Under the pieces are notes generated by a model. That model was not told where the DNA came from. It saw only the letters and a list, made by a program, of their open reading frames with translations, and searched no databases. Below, piece after piece: positions 60,301 to 64,000 of a stretch of 64,000 bases of DNA. Each line of letters opens with the position of its first letter. Positions within the stretch are counted from its first letter, which is position 1. Position numbers and translations under genes: made by a program. The DNA is from Ligilactobacillus sp. WC1T17 (GTDB taxonomy: Bacteria > Bacillota > Bacilli > Lactobacillales > Lactobacillaceae): assembly GCA_900110005.1 (NCBI GenBank), contig FOCC01000008.1:16503-80502 (forward strand). Reading direction: 5' to 3'.

Positions 60301-60424
60301 TAGGGTGCAAAACTGAGCGCTTATGAGCCGTACGCTAAGCTTGGCCTGATGGCGACGCGAGGGGCTTGTCCACTCCTAGCCTTCAGGTCCTTAGCGCTAG
60401 GCTCATGCGAAGTTTTGCCGTACT
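60301..60424. repeat. Palindromic repeat family, unit C (about 124 bp)
   Basis: TAGGGTGC to GCCGTACTA. Outer stem GCAAAACT (60307-60314) / AGTTTTGC (60411-60418), next TTATGAGCC / GGCTCATG, then ACGCTAAG / CTTAGCGC. The apical part diverges most from the other units. Confidence 0.88.
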
Positions 60425-60428
60425 ACAC

Positions 60429-60548
60429 CAGGGTGCTTTTCTTGGCGGTTAAGCTTCGTAAGCTAAGTGCCCTGAACCCGCCGCGGGCTGTCAAGCCCCA
60501 AGGGGTAAGGGTCTTAGCTTTAGGAGCTTGCCAAGAAAAGCCCGACTA
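60429..60548. repeat. Palindromic repeat family, unit D (120 bp)
   Basis: CAGGGTGC to GCCCGACTA. Outer stem GCTTTTCTTGGC (60435-60446) / GCCAAGAAAAGC (60530-60541) is perfect over 12 bp and unlike that of units C and E. Inner AGCTAAG/CTTAGCT; apical loop with GCCCCAAGG. Confidence 0.9.
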
Positions 60549-60550
60549 CA

Positions 60551-60670
60551 TAGGGTGCAATCACGAACGGTTATGAGCCGTAAAATAAGCTGCGACCACC
60601 GCAGCGGGGCTGTTAAGAACCCAAGGTGGTTGTGCTTATTTATAGGCTCATGCGAGTGATTGCCCAACTA
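60551..60670. repeat. Palindromic repeat family, unit E (120 bp)
   Basis: TAGGGTGC to GCCCAACTA. Outer stem GCAATCAC (60557-60564) / GTGATTGC (60656-60663), next TATGAGCC / GGCTCATG, AAATAAGC / GCTTATTT and GACCACC / GGTGGTT, then an ACCCAAGG apical loop. Confidence 0.9.
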
Positions 60671-60672
60671 CA

Positions 60673-60700
60673 TAGGGTGCAAAACAGAGTACTCAGCTAT
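60673..60700. repeat. Palindromic repeat family, unit F, truncated
   Basis: Only the first about 28 bases, TAGGGTGCAAAACAGAG, similar to the left arm of unit C, are present; cut near a terminator. The rest of the 60301-60741 stretch holds no gene. Confidence 0.7.
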
Positions 60701-60702
60701 AC

Positions 60703-60735
60703 AAAAAGAGGCTTGAATTTTCAAGCCTCTTTTTT
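60703..60735. terminator. Bidirectional terminator at the end of the repeat cluster
   Basis: AAAAAGAGGCTTG / CAAGCCTCTTTTT around AATTTT. It would terminate the minus-strand helicase gene (stop at 60742). Confidence 0.92.
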
Positions 60736-60741
60736 GCTGTA

Positions 60742-63087
60742 TTAATTTTTCTGCCAAAATTGGTGTAATTCATGATTGATTTGTGCAAGGTTTTGCGTGC
60801 GTTTAACCTGCCAATGGCGTGGGAAAAATTGCTGGTAAGTGGGATTAGCAAAGCGTTTGTCGACTAAGCAGACAACGCCACGGTCTGTTTCAGTACGAAT
60901 AACGCGACCAGCGGCTTGAAAGACATTATTTAAACCGGGAAGTTGGTAGGCAATTTGAAATCCATCTTCATTTTGAGCTTCAAAATAGTTTTTTAAGGCA
61001 TCATTTTCTAAGCTTAAAGCTGGCAAGCCGACGGTGACAATCAAACAGCCGCTCAGTTTATCGCCAACCAAATCAATTCCTTCGGCAAAACTTCCGCCCA
61101 ATACAGCAAAACCGACAAAGCTCTGCTCATGCTGGTGGTCAAAATTAGCTAAAAAAGCCTCTTTAGCTTTGGTGTCCATTTGTTCATCCTGTAATTTAGC
61201 GGCGCTTTGCGGATACTTAGCGCAAAAATTATGATATAGCTGTTTAAGATAGCTGTAAGAAGGGGCAAACAGCAGGTAATTACCTTTTTTATGTGCCAGC
61301 ATGCTATTTAGGAGTTCTGATATGTCATTTAGGCTTTGGCTGCGCTTTTTATAAGTTACATCAATATAATCAGCCAGCAAAATTTTTAGATTATGCGGAT
61401 CAAAAGGAGATGGCAGCTGGTAGCATAAAGCTTTTTGACAGCCAAACATTTCTTTGAAATAATCCATGGGACTTAAGGTAGCCGAAAAAAAGACACATGC
61501 CGAGCCCAATTCAAGGCTTTCGGCCAGCATTTTGGCTGGATTCAGCGAAAAAAGCTTGAGCGTTAGATTAGCATCTTGATAGGTTAATTTTGTACGGAAG
61601 CTATCGTCAAAGAAGCTGTCGATTTTTAAAAAGGTATAGCTTTGCAGGAAACATTCTTTTAAGGATGGATATTTTTTTAAATCAGGCAGGCTTGGCAGCA
61701 GATCTAAGATGAAATTTACCAGCCGCTCCAAAGGGTTTGTAATGCTGGTCAAATGATCGCTTAAAAGTAATTCTTCTTGGCTAAATTCAACCATAGGTGC
61801 ACTGAGGTTTGTAAAGGCTGACGCAACTTCTTTTAAACGGCGGTTTAGAGTTTGATTTTTTAAAGGAGCAACTTCAGCCATGGCATTTTCAAACAAAGCT
61901 GTCGTTAAAGAAGCCGTATACATTTCACGGCTGCGACTGACTAGATTATGGGCTTCATCAATTAAAAAGCAGTAGTTGTTGTTGGTGTTTTCGGCAAAAA
62001 AACGTTGCAAATAAACCATAGGATCAAAGAGGTAGTTATAGTCGCAAATGATAAAATCACAAAATAAACTAAGGTCCAAGGAAAACTCAAAGGGGTCGAC
62101 GCAATGTTTTTTGGCATAAGCTTCAATGACAGGACGAGTAATCTGTGTTTCATGCTGCAAAATATCCTTTAAAGCAGGGCGTAACCGGTCATAGTAGCCT
62201 AAATAGTAAGGATTTTGGTTATCATCTAGGTCTAATTCTTCGGCGAAGGTGATTTTATCGCGAGCTGTTAGGGTAATGGAATGAACCCTGGTTTTCAGTA
62301 AAGCTAAGGTATCTTCACATGTCTTGCGCGTACTTTCTTTGGCTGTCAGGTAAAAAATTTTTTCCGTTTGGTCCTCTCCCATGGCTTTTAAAGCGGGAAA
62401 GACAGTGGAAATCGTCTTTCCGGTTCCTGTGGGGGCTTCAACGAGCAGCTGCTTTTTTAAAGCAATCGTTTTATAAACGCTGGCTGCCAATTCATATTGG
62501 TTTTTACGATAGTTTGGGAAGGGAAAAGTTAATGTTTTAAGACTTTGCTGGCGGTCTTGCTTAAGTTTATCTAAAAGCAGCAGCCACTCTTCATATTCCG
62601 TGATGGCTTGCATAAAACGTTTTTTAGCTGCATCTTTGGTCAGGTGTTTGCTTTTTTTAGTTAATTCTTCAGTTGTTGTTTGAAAATACAGCAAGGTGAC
62701 CTTTAATGCAGGCAGCTGATATTTTTTCATTAAAAGATAAGCATAAATTTCGCATTGTGCCCAGTAAAGTGTTAAAATATTCTTAGATAATTCATTAAAA
62801 TTTGGAGAAGATGTTTTAATTTCAATAACCTCTTGCGGAATATTATGGTGATATTTGATACCGTCAGCCCTTCCATGCAGCAAAATTTGAAAACGTTCAT
62901 TAAAATCAAAGCTGTATTTGAGGTCGACTTCTTTTTTAGTATTTTCGTCAAAAGAAGCTTGCAGGAATTGGTGGATGCGGGTACCGTTTAAAGCCGTATT
63001 TTGGCTTTTAGACCTGCTAGTTGTTAGATCACCGGTTTTGAGTGTGAATTCAACAAGTTGGCGAATGCCGATTGATTTGGTTTGCAT
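60742..63087 (-). CDS. XPD/DinG-like helicase with N-terminal PD-(D/E)XK nuclease domain
   Basis: 781 aa. Residues about 1-160 form a Cas4/RecB-like nuclease, with LHGRADGI (catalytic Asp, about 72-76) and EVIEIKTS (ExK, about 86-93). From residue about 200 a superfamily 2 helicase: Walker A APTGTGKT (about 216-223), DEAH box LIDEAHNL (about 375), motif FCDFIICDYNYLFDP, and C-terminal SFAEGIDLVGD and QAAGRVIRTETDRG. Relatives have four cysteines binding a 4Fe-4S cluster between motifs I and II; here each is replaced (KITF, LDLDDNQNPYYLGYYDR, HCVDPFEF). ATG start at 63087. Probable nucleic-acid repair; substrate unknown. Confidence 0.88.
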   Translation of the reverse strand: MQTKSIGIRQLVEFTLKTGDLTTSRSKSQNTALNGTRIHQFLQASFDENTKKEVDLKYSFDFNERFQILLHGRADGIKYHHNIPQEVIEIKTSSPNFNELSKNILTLYWAQCEIYAYLLMKKYQLPALKVTLLYFQTTTEELTKKSKHLTKDAAKKRFMQAITEYEEWLLLLDKLKQDRQQSLKTLTFPFPNYRKNQYELAASVYKTIALKKQLLVEAPTGTGKTISTVFPALKAMGEDQTEKIFYLTAKESTRKTCEDTLALLKTRVHSITLTARDKITFAEELDLDDNQNPYYLGYYDRLRPALKDILQHETQITRPVIEAYAKKHCVDPFEFSLDLSLFCDFIICDYNYLFDPMVYLQRFFAENTNNNYCFLIDEAHNLVSRSREMYTASLTTALFENAMAEVAPLKNQTLNRRLKEVASAFTNLSAPMVEFSQEELLLSDHLTSITNPLERLVNFILDLLPSLPDLKKYPSLKECFLQSYTFLKIDSFFDDSFRTKLTYQDANLTLKLFSLNPAKMLAESLELGSACVFFSATLSPMDYFKEMFGCQKALCYQLPSPFDPHNLKILLADYIDVTYKKRSQSLNDISELLNSMLAHKKGNYLLFAPSYSYLKQLYHNFCAKYPQSAAKLQDEQMDTKAKEAFLANFDHQHEQSFVGFAVLGGSFAEGIDLVGDKLSGCLIVTVGLPALSLENDALKNYFEAQNEDGFQIAYQLPGLNNVFQAAGRVIRTETDRGVVCLVDKRFANPTYQQFFPRHWQVKRTQNLAQINHELHQFWQKN

Positions 63088-63243
63088 GTAATCAGTCCTT
63101 TAGGTTGATTCTAGCAAAAAAAGCGGTTGTTGGTATAGTATCATTAAAATAATTACGCCAAAAGATGTTTTTTTATGATAATATGGAACTTGGATTTTTT
63201 TAGAAGATTATAAATAATACGGATTAATTAAAAGGTGAATGGA

Positions 63244-64000
63244 ATGGATACGACGATTAATAAAGCATTGGGACATAAAACACTGAATCTTTTTCAAGTA
63301 GAGATGTTTTTGGTTAAACAAGATTCAGAGCTTTTTATCGATATTCCTAATGAAACACCAAATCTTGGGGAAGGTACACCTGATATTTTTATAAAGGATG
63401 AAAATTTATTGTATCGCATTCAGCAGTTCAATGAGCAGGCTAAAATTGGGGTGATGAATTTTGCTGATCCTTATACACCAGGGGGACATTTTATGGATGG
63501 TGTTGCAGGTCAAGAACAGATGCTGTGCCGTGATAGTTATCTTTATCCCGAATTACGCAAATTTATTCAAACATATTATTTTGAGAATGCGCAGGATCCG
63601 CAAGGGTATTTGATTCAGCCAGCGGTTATTAATTCACATCATATTAAGGTGTTAAGGGATGAAAAAGAAGATCGTATTTTAAGCAAATTCCGCTATATTG
63701 ATGTGGTTTCAACGGCAGCACCGGATATCAGGGAAATGAAAGCTAAGGGCATTGTACCTGACCAGGCTAAAATCTATGCTAATTTGAGCGAAAAGATTTT
63801 GCGGACACTAAGAGTCTTTAAGTTAAATGGCGATCGAGAGCTTATTTTAGGCGCTTTTGGCTGTGGTTATTTGCAAAATGATCCGCAGATGGTGGCAACA
63901 ATCTTCAAAGAATGCCTGGACCGTACGGAATTTTTAGGCTGTTTTGACCATATTTATTTTGATATTTGGCATAACCCAAGTGTTTTACAGACGTTTGCCA
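63244..64000 (+). CDS. Microbial PARG-like macrodomain protein (TIGR02452 type), 3' end cut by window
   Basis: At least 252 aa, open at the window end; ATG 63244 with AAGGTGAA upstream. VMNFADPYTPGGHFMDGVAG at about 70-90 and LCRDSYLYPEL are followed by the macrodomain block LGAFGCGYLQNDPQMVA (about 205-221). This is the arrangement of bacterial poly(ADP-ribose) glycohydrolases (PGGG then AQEExLCRxSxLY). Here the GGG reads GGH and the catalytic QEE reads QEQ (about 91-93), so hydrolase activity is in doubt; it may bind ADP-ribose. Expected total length about 280 aa, so only a few residues are missing. Confidence 0.8.
   Translation, partial: MDTTINKALGHKTLNLFQVEMFLVKQDSELFIDIPNETPNLGEGTPDIFIKDENLLYRIQQFNEQAKIGVMNFADPYTPGGHFMDGVAGQEQMLCRDSYLYPELRKFIQTYYFENAQDPQGYLIQPAVINSHHIKVLRDEKEDRILSKFRYIDVVSTAAPDIREMKAKGIVPDQAKIYANLSEKILRTLRVFKLNGDRELILGAFGCGYLQNDPQMVATIFKECLDRTEFLGCFDHIYFDIWHNPSVLQTFA

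Noticed and set aside
60349-60576. A 75-codon frame inside the palindromic repeats
   Set aside because: It lies entirely in hairpin units, has no ribosome site and its product has no recognisable features.
60301-60700. CRISPR array or integron attC sites as explanation of the palindromic repeats
   Set aside because: Units are about 120 bp with self-complementary variable parts, not short repeats with unique spacers; no cas genes, integrase or gene cassettes are near.

Overview
This window is chromosomal DNA of a low-GC Gram-positive bacterium, almost certainly a member of the Lactobacillaceae. The order tRNAs, ctsR, clpC, rpoB, rpoC, rpsL, rpsG, fusA, the complete S10/spc/alpha ribosomal superoperon, ecfA1-ecfA2-ecfT-truA, rplM-rpsI is the lactobacillar core layout. 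It is supported by zinc-type S14, a CtsR operator, frequent TTG/GTG starts behind strong AGGAGG sites, and an L17 downstream element. A prepilin peptidase gene between rpoC and rpsL suggests a Limosilactobacillus-like or neighbouring genus, but the genus is not proven from sequence alone.

Layout. 1-510: four tRNAs (Pro-TGG cut by the window edge, Leu-TAA, Arg-ACG, Pro-CGG). 0.6-3.7 kb: CtsR-regulated ctsR-clpC. 3.7-4.75 kb: decayed azlCD branched-chain amino-acid exporter. 5-12.3 kb: rpoBC with a structured leader. 12.4-16.3 kb: convergent strand with a polytopic membrane protein, a nucleoside hydrolase (whose 3' end is duplicated 2.3 kb away), a prepilin-peptidase remnant and an intact prepilin peptidase. 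16.4-19.8 kb: rpsL-rpsG-fusA. 19.8-27.0 kb: an accessory island. 27.3-27.8 kb: nicotinamidase-like hydrolase. 28-42.2 kb: S10-spc-alpha superoperon with secY, adk, infA, rpoA and an L17 downstream element. 42.4-47.9 kb: a membrane/TPR-like protein, the ECF transporter module, truA, rplM-rpsI. 48-64 kb: mixed accessory and housekeeping genes (GT-C transferase with a copied rpsI 3' end behind it, broken ABC exporter, topB, a TPR-helicase, ThrE-type exporter, uppP, TetR regulator, fumarate-reductase flavoprotein, XPD/DinG-like nuclease-helicase, macrodomain PARG-like protein cut by the window end).

The two most interesting parts are these. (1) The island at 19.8-27.0 kb looks like a small, apparently undescribed biosynthetic cluster. 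Two ATP-grasp ligases, an alanyl-tRNA-synthetase-like catalytic-domain protein and an MFS exporter form one tightly packed operon. It diverges from an enolpyruvyl-transferase (MurA-like) gene overlapping a GSCFA-family gene, each of which carries a single-base frameshift. (2) Two clusters of ~120-bp imperfect palindromes (56.9-57.1 kb and 60.3-60.7 kb) share constant blocks, while their variable blocks remain self-complementary. Such compensatory change is the signature of a maintained hairpin.

A further recurring pattern is the capture of large membrane-protein genes beside a copied 3' end of the neighbouring core gene: the nucleoside hydrolase end next to the 584-aa protein, and the rpsI end next to the 484-aa GT-C protein. 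This suggests a common route of acquisition at core operon ends. Starts were adjusted from the longest reading frame where a ribosome-binding site and family length favour a shorter protein. Domain assignments were made by eye from motifs; no database search was run.
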